NCBI GenBank assembly: GCA_018969685.1
Contig: JAGWXX010000006.1
Span: forward strand, 1-50,884
Direction of reading: 5' to 3'
DNA length: 50,884 bases
From: Acidobacteriota bacterium
Lineage (GTDB): Bacteria; Actinomycetota; Acidimicrobiia; Acidimicrobiales; Ilumatobacteraceae
Under the pieces are notes generated by a model, which was not told the origin of the DNA, ran no database searches, and saw only the letters and a list, made by a program, of their open reading frames with translations. The stretch's first letter is position 1. Each line of letters starts with the position of its first letter. Made by a program: the position numbers and the translations under genes. Below are positions 42,423-50,679 of the stretch, piece after piece.

Positions 42423-43969
42423 TGTGCCGCCGCCGACGGCGTCGGGAGGTGCGGCAGCATCAGCGCGGCGGCACGGCCGGGCATCCCGTCGCCGCGCGTG
42501 AGCAGCCGCTGGACCACCACCGGCTGCGTCGCCCGCACCACCACCTCGCCTGCGGGCAGACCGGCCGGCGCCGCCACCACCACCAGCGCACCCGGCGGGA
42601 GCGCGACGGACTCGAGCCCGCCCAGTGCGACCGACCCCGCCGGTCCGACCTGCTCGACGCTGAACGTCGCCTCGAGTGGGGTGACGTTCAGCACGAGCAG
42701 CGCGTCGGAGAGCCCCGGCGTCAGCCCGGACGGCGCGCTCCACGTGCTGCTCGAGGAATCCCCCGGAGCCCCGGCGACGATGGACGTGCCCGTCCTCCCG
42801 TCGACGCGCCTCGTCACCACCTGCTCGACGACGACGCCCGGCTCGTCAGACCCGTCGGTGAGCGACACGTTCACCGCGTAGCGGCCCGGCAGCCCGGGCA
42901 CCACGTCCGTGTCCAGCACCGTGACGCGCCCCGCAGGGGCCGCGACGACGAAGGGCTCGCCGAGGGCCTGGCCGTTGACGAACGCGACGCTCACCGTGCG
43001 CTCGTCCTGTCCGGGGTTGAAGATGACGATCTCCTCGGCGATTCCCTCGCCGCGCTCGCCGTCGGGGATCCACCACTCCCGCGCGAGCCCGGGGGAGCCG
43101 AGCCGCATCGTGTAGCCGAGCCTGCCGTCGCCCAGGTAGTGCTGCGAGCGGCCCGCGACGACGCGACCGGCCGACGTCCTGATCGACACCGCGAGGATCG
43201 GCTCGTTGCGCGCACCCTGATCGGCCATGTCGAGCACCACGAGCGACCGGGGACCGACGACGAGGCCCTGCAGGTTCGACGGCCGGCGGCCCGACTCGCG
43301 CGTCACGAACTCGACGTCGACGACGCTCGCGTCCGCGAACGGGTTCACCACGACCACGTCGTCGATGCTGTCCACGGAGGTGAAGCCGTCGGCGAAGTAC
43401 CACTCGTCCGAGGTCCTGTTCGCGCACGCAACGGTGGCGATACCCGCCGGGTGGCTGGTGACCTGCTCGACGGATCCGGCCGGTCCGCTGATCTCCACCA
43501 CGTTGGCCACGAAGGGCGACTTGATGCCGCCGCCCGCGTCGACGTCGAGCGTGGAGCGCGCCGGCACCACGACCGAGATCGCCGTCGCGGCGACGTCCGG
43601 CGTGATCCGCGTGACCGTCGCCGCGAGGTCGGCGTCGGTCGGATTGGCGATGACGACCGTGCCGGTGATGCGCGGATCGTCGCCGGGAACCCCCGGGCAG
43701 AACCACGCGGTCGAGAGCGGCGCGGCCGATGAGACGAACGGCAACGGTGCCTCGCCGGGTGGCGACGCGGCGCCGTCCGGCAGCTCCTCGACCGTGGCGA
43801 CACCCTCGAGGAGCGGATCGACCGCGCCGGCACCGCCCGCGCCGCGACGGTCGACCGACACCAGGCTGGCGACCGCCGCGAGGCAGGCGACGGCGACCAC
43901 GAGCTGGCGGACGGTGAGGTGCTCCGCCCCCCGGTGGCCCGCGCCGCGCTCGCCCATCGGGTCGCTCAC
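42419..43969 (-). CDS. DUF5719 family secreted/membrane-anchored protein
   Basis: The 516-residue protein has a cytoplasmic N-terminus of about 20 residues, a single hydrophobic helix (TVRQLVVAVACLAAVASLV), then about 460 extracytoplasmic residues rich in Val, Gly and beta-strand patterns with repeated immunoglobulin-like units of the form VVIANPTDADL..., VVVNPFADASV..., IVIFNPGQDERT.... This matches DUF5719, an actinobacterial family usually encoded next to a large GT2 protein. Function is unknown. Start GTG 43969 and end both form GTGA overlaps with neighbours, so the three genes are one translationally coupled unit. Confidence 0.78.
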   Translation of the reverse strand: MSDPMGERGAGHRGAEHLTVRQLVVAVACLAAVASLVSVDRRGAGGAGAVDPLLEGVATVEELPDGAASPPGEAPLPFVSSAAPLSTAWFCPGVPGDDPRITGTVVIANPTDADLAATVTRITPDVAATAISVVVPARSTLDVDAGGGIKSPFVANVVEISGPAGSVEQVTSHPAGIATVACANRTSDEWYFADGFTSVDSIDDVVVVNPFADASVVDVEFVTRESGRRPSNLQGLVVGPRSLVVLDMADQGARNEPILAVSIRTSAGRVVAGRSQHYLGDGRLGYTMRLGSPGLAREWWIPDGERGEGIAEEIVIFNPGQDERTVSVAFVNGQALGEPFVVAAPAGRVTVLDTDVVPGLPGRYAVNVSLTDGSDEPGVVVEQVVTRRVDGRTGTSIVAGAPGDSSSSTWSAPSGLTPGLSDALLVLNVTPLEATFSVEQVGPAGSVALGGLESVALPPGALVVVAAPAGLPAGEVVVRATQPVVVQRLLTRGDGMPGRAAALMLPHLPTPSAAAQ

Positions 43970-46900
43970 TGCGCACCTCCGTCGAGCACGATGCGCCGGC
44001 CGTCGTCGTCTCCCTCGACGAGCACGACCGGCGCGGGACGCAGCGAGAGCGAGCGGCGGCGGTAGCGGCCGAGGTCGGCGGCCGCGACGAGTGCCGCGAC
44101 CCAGACGAACGCCTGCAGCGCGACGAGCGCGCGGTGCGATCCCTCGGTGCGGAATTCGAGGCGCGCCACCCCCGACACGGGCGAGTCGAACGCCGTCGTT
44201 CCGCCGAACGCGATGCGCGACTGCACCTTCACCCCGCCGACGTTGAGCGCCATCCGCTCGCTGAACGGCGACGCGAGGTGCACCGTCCACCGGTCGACGA
44301 AGGCCGGCGAGCTCGAGGTCGCGCCGAGCATCTGGATCGGGCCGCGGATCGCGATCTGCCCGGTGAGCAGCTCGTCGGCGCCCGCGCGCGTGCTCAGCAC
44401 CGCCGAGTCGTCGTCCAGCACCGACATCAGCGGGATCCACGCGCGGTTCTCGAAGATCGCGAGGCTCGACGAGGAGAACACGCGCCGCATGTCGAGCTGG
44501 CCCGACAAGCCGTCGAGGACGCGCGCGAGCTCGGGACCCGGCTCGGCGGCGGCCTCGCCGGGCGGGGCGATGGGGACCACCACGTAGCGCACGGCGAGCG
44601 GCGCCAGGAGCCGCCCGGCGCGCACCGTCGAGGTGTCGATCGCCGCGACGAGCGCGGCGTCGAGCGAGTCGATCAGCGCGTTGTCGAGCGGCTGCCAGTA
44701 GTCCGACGCCGACACCGGCCCGTCGTCGGCGACGGCGACGTGCAGGTCGCCTGTGAGCGGGTGCCCGGAGACCGGCAGCATCCCGCGCGCCCCGACATAC
44801 GCGACGTGGAAGTCGCCTTCGGGCGGGTCGACCGGCAGCTGCGCGAGCAGCTGCGCGGACGTGGTCGACGGCTGGTTCCAGCGTCCGTCGACGGTCGCGA
44901 GCACGACGGGCACCGCCGCGACGGTGGCCACCGTCACCGCGAGCACTGCGACGACGCGCTGCGCCCTCCGGATGCCGGCCAGCACCCCGTCGACGAGCTC
45001 GCCCACGAGCGCCATCGCACCGAGCGCCGCACCGAGCCCGACGACCGGAAGCAGGTACGCGACGTCCGGCAGCACCGCGCCGGCGGTCCCTCGCCCGATC
45101 GCGAGCGCCGCTGCCAGCGACGGCACGACGAGGAACGCGCCCCGGATCGCCCACAGCGCGCGCTCCGCACGGGAGACGAAGAGGGAGAGCGCCAGCGGCA
45201 GCAGCGCAAGCGCCGCGAGCGCGCCGAGGGTCATCGACGCGCCACCGATCTGGACCACCGACCAGAGACCCGCGGCCGTCGACGTCTCGTCGGGCGCACC
45301 GAAGGTGCGCAGCGCCCAGTTGTCGCCGAAGAACGTCAGCGACCACGGCACGTTCAGGACGATCGCACCGAGCAGTGCGACGGCCGCGAGCCGCGCGACC
45401 CGCAGCACCGACCGCACCGGCACGCCGGCGACGGCATCCGCCGCGCCCCACGTGAGGGCCATTGCGCCCATCAGCACCGCGGCCGTCGGGTTGAAGGCCG
45501 CCGCGCAGGACGTCGCCAGGATCGCAGCCGCGAACGACTGCGTGAGCCGTGCACCGACCGGTCCGCGCCCCGCGACGACGAAGCACCTCGCGAACCACGG
45601 CACCGTGGCGTAGACGACGAGCACCGACCAGCGCCCCTCGGCGAAGGCCTGGTACGGGACGGGGAGCGCCGCATAGAGGAGCGTGCCTGCGAGCCGCGCC
45701 CGCGGACCGAAGGCGCGGTTGCCAAGCGCCCACGCGCCGCCCCACCCGAGGAACAGCGTGGCGAGCACCGACCAGGTGGTGAGGGCACCGAAATTGCCGA
45801 ACGACGCCAGTCCGCCGACGGCGAGCAGCGCGAGACCCGTCGGGTTCGCCGACTGTTGGCCGAATCCGGCGGGCCACCACCCGCTCACGTAGCTGGCGAA
45901 CAGCGCCCCGGGCGACTCGGCACCCGCCGTGATCGGCAGGAAGTCGCCGACGGCCGAGACCCCGCCGAAGATCCAGTTGCGCGAACCGACGAGGACGAGT
46001 GCCGCCGCCGCCGCGATCCCCCCGAGCACCGCGCGCCCATGGCCACGGTCCGCGAACGACCCGTCATCGGACGATGCACGGGTGCGCCGGCGGCGGACGA
46101 AGGACGAGATCCGCGCGCTTCCCCGCAGCATCAGCTTCGCCACCTCGTCGGGGCGGACGGCGCGCTGGTGCCGGACGTCGAGCCGGCGGGAGAGGATGTA
46201 CGGCGCGTCGAAGACCACGCCGAAGGTCGCGCGCAGCCCGGCGACCGCGTCGCGCACCCTGCCGGTGAGCGCGCCCACCACCACCGACGCCGCGGAGAAC
46301 GCCGCCATCTGCGCGAAGACGACCGGCACGCGCCACCGGCCCGTCAGGACGGCGACGGTGCGCACGCGGTTGCGCGCCGCGGCGACGGCACCCGCCGCGG
46401 CGGGGTTGCGCTCGGCGAGGCGCCCACGGTGCCGCGCGCGTGCAGCCGGTGCGAGCAGCACGCGCGCGCCGAGGAGGTGCGCGCGCCAGCACAGGTCGAC
46501 GTCCTCGCCCTGGTAGTCGATCTCGGCGACGAAGCCGCCGAGGTCGCGGAACAGGTCGGCCCGCACGAGCATGCACGCGCTCGACACCGCGAAGCAGTCG
46601 CGCACGGCGTCGTGCTGGCCCTGGTCCTTCTCGCGCGGCTCGATCAGCGGGTCGACCTCGCCGAACCGGTCGACGTCGAAGCCGACGTGCTGCAGGATCG
46701 TCGGGTCGTCCCAGTCGACCACCTTGGGCGATGCGACGCCGGCCCCCGACCGCTCGGCCTCGTCGACCAGCAGCGACACCGTCGAGCGCTCGAGCGCGAC
46801 GTCGTCATGGCAGAAGAGGAACCAGCCCGAGGCGCCGTCGACGAGGCGCAGCACCTCGTTGGCGACCGGGCCGAAGCCCGGGTTCCCGGCCACCTGCCGG

Positions 46901-47142
46901 ACGACCGCGGACGGCACCACGGCGCGCACCCGCTGGGCCACGTTGGCCGATACGTCGGGACGGTCGGGCACCTGGGCGACCAGCACGAGGAGCTGCAGGT
47001 TCGGGTAGTCCTGGCGCGCAATCGAGCCGAGGACCGTCTCGAACCACTCGCCCGGTGCGTGGGCGACCATGGCCATCACGACCGGAGGGGCAACGGCGGG
47101 GCGCGCCCCCGCGGCGTCCGAGCGGCGGGCGGAGTCGGACAC
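43966..47142 (-). CDS. Family 2 glycosyltransferase fused to a large polytopic membrane region
   Basis: The 1058-residue protein starts with a GT2 domain (about 18-270) with an N-terminal VVMAMVAHAPGEWFETVLGSIARQDYPN, the acidic donor-site motif FLFCHDDVAL and the acceptor-site GEDVDLCWRAHLLGAR. After a pair of linking helices and a basic stretch (RRRRTRAS) come about twelve membrane helices (about 375-745) and an extracytoplasmic domain with a final helix near residue 1015. It may extend or export a wall polysaccharide, with the donor used inside and the acceptor lipid-linked; this is inference. GTG 47142 has TAGCCT 9 bases upstream. Confidence 0.8.
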   Translation of the reverse strand: MSDSARRSDAAGARPAVAPPVVMAMVAHAPGEWFETVLGSIARQDYPNLQLLVLVAQVPDRPDVSANVAQRVRAVVPSAVVRQVAGNPGFGPVANEVLRLVDGASGWFLFCHDDVALERSTVSLLVDEAERSGAGVASPKVVDWDDPTILQHVGFDVDRFGEVDPLIEPREKDQGQHDAVRDCFAVSSACMLVRADLFRDLGGFVAEIDYQGEDVDLCWRAHLLGARVLLAPAARARHRGRLAERNPAAAGAVAAARNRVRTVAVLTGRWRVPVVFAQMAAFSAASVVVGALTGRVRDAVAGLRATFGVVFDAPYILSRRLDVRHQRAVRPDEVAKLMLRGSARISSFVRRRRTRASSDDGSFADRGHGRAVLGGIAAAAALVLVGSRNWIFGGVSAVGDFLPITAGAESPGALFASYVSGWWPAGFGQQSANPTGLALLAVGGLASFGNFGALTTWSVLATLFLGWGGAWALGNRAFGPRARLAGTLLYAALPVPYQAFAEGRWSVLVVYATVPWFARCFVVAGRGPVGARLTQSFAAAILATSCAAAFNPTAAVLMGAMALTWGAADAVAGVPVRSVLRVARLAAVALLGAIVLNVPWSLTFFGDNWALRTFGAPDETSTAAGLWSVVQIGGASMTLGALAALALLPLALSLFVSRAERALWAIRGAFLVVPSLAAALAIGRGTAGAVLPDVAYLLPVVGLGAALGAMALVGELVDGVLAGIRRAQRVVAVLAVTVATVAAVPVVLATVDGRWNQPSTTSAQLLAQLPVDPPEGDFHVAYVGARGMLPVSGHPLTGDLHVAVADDGPVSASDYWQPLDNALIDSLDAALVAAIDTSTVRAGRLLAPLAVRYVVVPIAPPGEAAAEPGPELARVLDGLSGQLDMRRVFSSSSLAIFENRAWIPLMSVLDDDSAVLSTRAGADELLTGQIAIRGPIQMLGATSSSPAFVDRWTVHLASPFSERMALNVGGVKVQSRIAFGGTTAFDSPVSGVARLEFRTEGSHRALVALQAFVWVAALVAAADLGRYRRRSLSLRPAPVVLVEGDDDGRRIVLDGGAQ

Positions 47143-47151
47143 GGTCCCCGC

Positions 47152-47157
47152 AGGCTA
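47152..47157 (-). promoter_or_regulatory. Putative -10 (TAGCCT) of the GT2-DUF5719-thioredoxin unit
   Basis: TAGCCT on the minus strand, 9 bases before GTG 47142. The 139-base divergent spacer (47143-47281) otherwise shows only the ribosome-binding site of the rightward gene. Confidence 0.4.
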
Positions 47158-47281
47158 GTTCTGCACCGCAGGAGGCCGGGGTCGTCGCACCCGCGAACGG
47201 GTTCGGCGCACGCCGCGACGCGGCACAGCGGCACGGGATACCCTCCGGCACGCGCGCAGCGCCGCCGTCGAAAGGACCGTC

Positions 47282-47605
47282 GTGCCGAACCTCCCCCTCC
47301 CCTCCCGCATCGACCTCACGAAGGTCGACGTCCGTGCGATCGTGCCCGGCGCGCTCCGGAAGGTCCGGCTGCCGGACGTGGACGCCGACCGGGTGGTCGC
47401 CGCGGCGAAGGACGCCGGCTACACGGCGGTGGGCGCCGCGGTGCTCGCGTTCCAGCGCGCGCAGGTCCGCCGCCGCGGGATCGAGTCGTGGGTCGCACGC
47501 CACGTGCCGCAGGCCTCGGACGCGCTCGTGCGCGCGGGCGACGCGGCAGAGCAGGTCGTCGCAACGGTCGCCAAGGCCGTCCGCAGGGAGCCCGCCCAGA
47601 ACTAG
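47282..47605 (+). CDS. Hypothetical 107-residue protein
   Basis: The short basic protein has a hydrophilic N-terminus (LPLPSRIDLTKVDVRAIVPGALRKVRLPDVD) and a helical second half with a moderately hydrophobic stretch (AAAKDAGYTAVGAAVLAFQRAQVRRRG), then heptad-like Ala/Val repeats. I do not recognise the family; similar small helical proteins occur in actinobacteria. There is no signal peptide. The GTG start has AAAGGA 6 bases upstream, a normal Shine-Dalgarno start. Its TAG stop begins the TAGCCT hexamer used as the -10 candidate for the following genes. Confidence 0.6.
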   Translation: MPNLPLPSRIDLTKVDVRAIVPGALRKVRLPDVDADRVVAAAKDAGYTAVGAAVLAFQRAQVRRRGIESWVARHVPQASDALVRAGDAAEQVVATVAKAVRREPAQN

Positions 47606-47608
47606 CCT
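47603..47608 (+). promoter_or_regulatory. Putative -10 (TAGCCT) overlapping a stop codon
   Basis: TAGCCT starts with the TAG stop of the 107-residue gene and lies 6 bases before ATG 47615, the first codon of a nine-codon ORF. Confidence 0.45.
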
Positions 47609-47614
47609 CGCTGC

Positions 47615-47644
47615 ATGCGACGGAGCCGGCGGCACGGGGCGTGA
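47615..47644 (+). CDS. Nine-codon leaderless ORF (MRRSRRHGA) overlapping the methyltransferase start
   Basis: The ORF begins 6 bases after a TAGCCT hexamer, encodes an Arg-rich nonapeptide, and ends with TGA that overlaps the methyltransferase GTG in a GTGA tetranucleotide. It is too short for the ORF track and the peptide itself probably has no function. Its likely role is to load a ribosome at the 5' end of a leaderless mRNA and deliver it to the methyltransferase start, which has no Shine-Dalgarno site. Translation is inferred, not shown. Confidence 0.35.
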   Translation: MRRSRRHGA

Positions 47645-48390
47645 CCGAGTGGTGGCGCCCGGAGCACCTCGCAGAGGCCGAGCGCCGGTCGCGGGAGTCT
47701 GACCCCGACGCGACGACGGTCGAGAGCGACTTCGGCTCGTACCGGCGCATCGCCGCGGGTGGCGACCTCGTCGCATCGGGCCTCGCGCTGCACAACGACC
47801 TCGACCCCGGCACGAAGGTGGAGCTGGTGGCACGCCGCGCCGGCCTGATGCGCGGATCCGCGCCGTCGTCGGTGCTCGACGCGGGGTGCGGCGCCGGCTA
47901 CACCACGGCCGCCCTCGCCCGGCTCTTCCCCTCGGCACGGGTGACCGGCGTGGACATCTCGCACGACGCCGTGGCGTACGCCCGTGCGACCCATTCCGGC
48001 GCGGACTTCCGCGCAGAGGCGATCTCCCCGTCGTCGCCGCCCGAGGGGACGTTCGACGCCGTCTTCTGCTTCGAGTTCTACCCGTTCACGCGCAACGCCG
48101 ACGCCGCGGAGCAGGCCGGCTACCTGCGCGCATTCGCGTCGCGGCTCGCCCCCGGCGGGCGCATCGTCGTCTACCAGACGTGGCGCAACCCGAACTCGCT
48201 CGGCGCGGTCTACCGCGAGGTGCGCGCCGCGCTGCCCGACCTCGCGTTCCGCAAGCGCCTCACCGCGCACCCACGGCTCGCGGCTCGGCTGCCGATCGCG
48301 CTCGCGTGGGCGGCATCGTGGGCCGGGACCGTGCTCGCACGGCGCGACTGGCTGAAGCCGATCGTCGTCGTCACGAGGCGCGGCGGGTGA
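47641..48390 (+). CDS. Class I SAM-dependent methyltransferase
   Basis: The 249-residue protein has a Rossmann-like methyltransferase core with motif I SVLDAGCGAGYTTAALARLF (about 78-97), the acidic residue after strand 2 in RVTGVDISHDAVAYA, and FDAVFCFEFYPFTRNADAAEQAGYLRAF, LAPGGRIVVYQTWRNPNS in the later motifs. It resembles small-molecule or lipid-sugar methyltransferases (Methyltransf_11/25). The substrate is probably a glycan or lipid intermediate, since the next gene, overlapping by GTGA, is a flippase-like protein. The start GTG 47641 has no Shine-Dalgarno site and overlaps the stop of a nine-codon leaderless ORF. Confidence 0.82.
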   Translation: MTEWWRPEHLAEAERRSRESDPDATTVESDFGSYRRIAAGGDLVASGLALHNDLDPGTKVELVARRAGLMRGSAPSSVLDAGCGAGYTTAALARLFPSARVTGVDISHDAVAYARATHSGADFRAEAISPSSPPEGTFDAVFCFEFYPFTRNADAAEQAGYLRAFASRLAPGGRIVVYQTWRNPNSLGAVYREVRAALPDLAFRKRLTAHPRLAARLPIALAWAASWAGTVLARRDWLKPIVVVTRRGG

Positions 48391-49649
48391 CGACGGGCGC
48401 CGTCGGGCGGCTCCGTTCCTCGCTGCCCGAGGGCACGGCCGTCGTCGGGGCGGGACTGTTCGTCGGCGGCGCATCGGCGTACGTCTTCTTCAAGATCGGG
48501 CAGCTCGCGCTCGGCCAGGACGGCTTCAAGCCGATCGTCGCCCTGTGGTTCGTCCTGTTCACGCTGGCGCCGGGCTTCCTGCTGCCGATCGAGCAGGAGG
48601 CGAGCCGCGCAATCGCCCACCGGCGCGCGACCGGAACGGGGTACGGACCCGTCGTGCGGCGCATGGCGGGACTCGCCGCGGTCGTCGTCGCCGTGCTCGT
48701 CCTGCTCGTCGCGGCGGCGTCTCCCGCACTGACCGACCATCTCTTCGAGGGCTCGTCGGTGGTGACGCTCTGCCTCGTGCTCTCCCTCGTCGCCGCCGCG
48801 CCGATGCACCTCCTGCGCGGCACCAGCTCGGGCGGCGGTGCGTTCGGTTCGTACGCCGCGATCGTCGCGCTCGACGGCGGGGTGCGGGTCGCGGCGTGTG
48901 CGGCGCTGTGGCTCATGGGCGTCGAGGGACCGGGTCCCTACGCGCTGGCCGTCGCGGCATCGCCCCTCGTCGCCGCGGCAGCCGTCGCGGGCGCGCGCCG
49001 TCCCCCGCTCGCCGACGGCCCGCCGGCGGCGCTGGCGGACGTGGCGCCGAACCTCGGGTGGCTGCTCGTCGGGCAGCTCTTTGCCTCCGCGCTCATCAAC
49101 GCCGGGCCGATCACCGTCGACCTGCTCGGCACGGGCTCCGACCCGGCGTCCGTCACGCGCTTCGGCAACGCGGTCATCTTCGCCCGCATCCCGTTGTTCC
49201 TGTTCCAGGCGGTGCAGGCCGCGCTGCTGCCGAAGCTCGCCTCGCTCGCGGCGGCCAGCGACCTGACGGAGTTCCGCGACGGACTCCGGCGGCTCGTGGC
49301 CGTCGTGTCGGCCATCGGGGCGGCAGGCGTCGCCGGCGCGTGGGTCGTGGGGCCACCGGTCCTCGAGCTCGTCTACGACACCACGGTCGACGGCAGGACG
49401 CTCATGCTGCTCGCGCTGTCCAGCGCGCTCGTGATGCTCGCGCTGTCGATCGCCCAGGCCGTGGTCGCGCTCGGAGGACACTCCCGCGTCGCCCTCGCAT
49501 GGGTCGCCGCCTTCGCGTGCTACGTGCTCGTCGCGTGGCTCGCGGCCGACGGCCTCTATCTGCGCGTCGAGCTGGCGCTCGTCGCCAGTTCGGCGACGGT
49601 GCTCGCGGTGCTCGCGCTGTCGCTGCGCCGACTGCTCGCGTCGCGCTGA
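48387..49649 (+). CDS. Polysaccharide flippase-like membrane protein (MOP superfamily)
   Basis: The 420-residue protein has about twelve hydrophobic helices with the paired-bundle organisation of Wzx/MurJ/MATE-type exporters. Landmarks are VGGASAYVFFKIGQLALG at the N-terminus, NLGWLLVGQLFASALINAGPITVDLLG in the middle and ARIPLFLFQAVQAALLPKLASLAA, a segment common to this family. It would move a lipid-linked sugar or similar molecule across the membrane; the substrate is unknown. GTG 48387 overlaps the methyltransferase stop (GTGA). It is convergent with the GDP-mannose dehydratase gene, with a 1-base gap. Confidence 0.72.
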   Translation: MTTGAVGRLRSSLPEGTAVVGAGLFVGGASAYVFFKIGQLALGQDGFKPIVALWFVLFTLAPGFLLPIEQEASRAIAHRRATGTGYGPVVRRMAGLAAVVVAVLVLLVAAASPALTDHLFEGSSVVTLCLVLSLVAAAPMHLLRGTSSGGGAFGSYAAIVALDGGVRVAACAALWLMGVEGPGPYALAVAASPLVAAAAVAGARRPPLADGPPAALADVAPNLGWLLVGQLFASALINAGPITVDLLGTGSDPASVTRFGNAVIFARIPLFLFQAVQAALLPKLASLAAASDLTEFRDGLRRLVAVVSAIGAAGVAGAWVVGPPVLELVYDTTVDGRTLMLLALSSALVMLALSIAQAVVALGGHSRVALAWVAAFACYVLVAWLAADGLYLRVELALVASSATVLAVLALSLRRLLASR

Positions 49650-49650
49650 G

Positions 49651-50637
49651 TCAGCGCCGCAGGCGCGCCGACTCGTAGGCCAGGTCGTGCTCGACCATCA
49701 TGGCCACCAGCTCGCGGAACCCCACCTCGGGCCTCCACCCCAGCTGCTCGCGCGCCTTCGTCGGATCGCCGATCAGCAGGTCGACCTCGGCCGGACGGAA
49801 GAACTTCGGATCCTGCCGGACGTACGGGCGCCAGTCGCCCATTCCCAGCTGCTCGAACGTGAGCTCGAGGAACTCCTCGACCGAGTGCGTCTCGCCGGTG
49901 GCGATGACGTAGTCGTCGGGCTGGTCCTGCTGGAGCATGAGCCACATCGCCTTCACGTAGTCGCCGGCGTAGCCCCAGTCGCGCTTGGCGTCGAGGTTGC
50001 CGAGCACCAGCTCGCGGTCGACGCCCAGCTTGATGCGCGCCGCGGTGTTCGTGATCTTGCGGGTGACGAACTCGAGGCCGCGCTTCGGTCCCTCGTGGTT
50101 GAAGAGGATGCCCGAGCACGCGTAGAGGCCGTAGCTCTCGCGGTAGTTGACGGTGATGTGGTGGCCGAACACCTTGGCCACGCCGTACGGCGACCGGGGA
50201 TGGAACGGGGTGAGCTCGTTCTGCGGCACCTCGCGCACCTTGCCGAACATCTCCGACGAGGAAGCCTGGTAGAAGCGGATCGGGTTGTTCTGCGGCCCGC
50301 CGACGATGCGCACCGCCTCGAGCGCGCGCAGCACGCCGAGGCCCGTCACGTTCGCCGTGAGCTCTGCCTGGTTGAACGACATCGCGACGAACGAGATCGC
50401 GCCGAGGTTGTAGAACTCGTCGGGCTGCACCTGCTCGATCGCCTTGACGAGGCTGGTGAGGTCGTTGAGGTCGCCGGGCACCACCTCGACGAACGGCAGC
50501 TCGTCGCGCAGCATCTCGGCCCGGGGGTTGTGCTGCCCCTTCATCATCCCGCAGACGCGGTAGCCCCTGCCGTGGAGGAACTCGGCGAGGTGCCGCCCGT
50601 CCTGTCCGGTGATGCCGGTGATGAATGCGGTCGGCAT
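49651..50637 (-). CDS. gmd: GDP-mannose 4,6-dehydratase
   Basis: The 328-residue SDR has the NAD(P) motif [17 protein letters not shown], the catalytic region [18 protein letters not shown], the active Tyr/Lys in [11 protein letters not shown], and substrate-binding [16 protein letters not shown] and [17 protein letters not shown]. It converts GDP-mannose to GDP-4-keto-6-deoxymannose for fucose, rhamnose or perosamine-type sugars. Partner enzymes (GMER/RMD) are not in the window. ManB at 35171 would feed its pathway. I choose ATG 50637; TAGATT lies 10 bases upstream. The ORF to 50808 overlaps the divergent cofD gene. Confidence 0.93.
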   Translation of the reverse strand: MPTAFITGITGQDGRHLAEFLHGRGYRVCGMMKGQHNPRAEMLRDELPFVEVVPGDLNDLTSLVKAIEQVQPDEFYNLGAISFVAMSFNQAELTANVTGLGVLRALEAVRIVGGPQNNPIRFYQASSSEMFGKVREVPQNELTPFHPRSPYGVAKVFGHHITVNYRESYGLYACSGILFNHEGPKRGLEFVTRKITNTAARIKLGVDRELVLGNLDAKRDWGYAGDYVKAMWLMLQQDQPDDYVIATGETHSVEEFLELTFEQLGMGDWRPYVRQDPKFFRPAEVDLLIGDPTKAREQLGWRPEVGFRELVAMMVEHDLAYESARLRR

Positions 50638-50647
50638 GGGCGTGACG

Positions 50648-50653
50648 AATCTA
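50648..50653 (-). promoter_or_regulatory. Putative -10 (TAGATT) of gmd
   Basis: TAGATT on the minus strand, 10 bases before ATG 50637. The cofD -10 candidate faces away 14 bases further right. Confidence 0.35.
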
Positions 50654-50667
50654 CCAGTGCCCATCGT

Positions 50668-50673
50668 TACGAT
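50668..50673 (+). promoter_or_regulatory. Putative -10 (TACGAT) for leaderless cofD
   Basis: TACGAT with a 6-base spacer to GTG 50680, the first codon of a recognisable CofD N-terminus; no Shine-Dalgarno site. Confidence 0.5.
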
Positions 50674-50679
50674 CGGCGC

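Noticed and set aside
44134-48390. 1418-residue plus-strand ORF
   Set aside because: Only the final 249 residues are a real methyltransferase. The upstream part is antisense to the GT2 gene with low-complexity composition.
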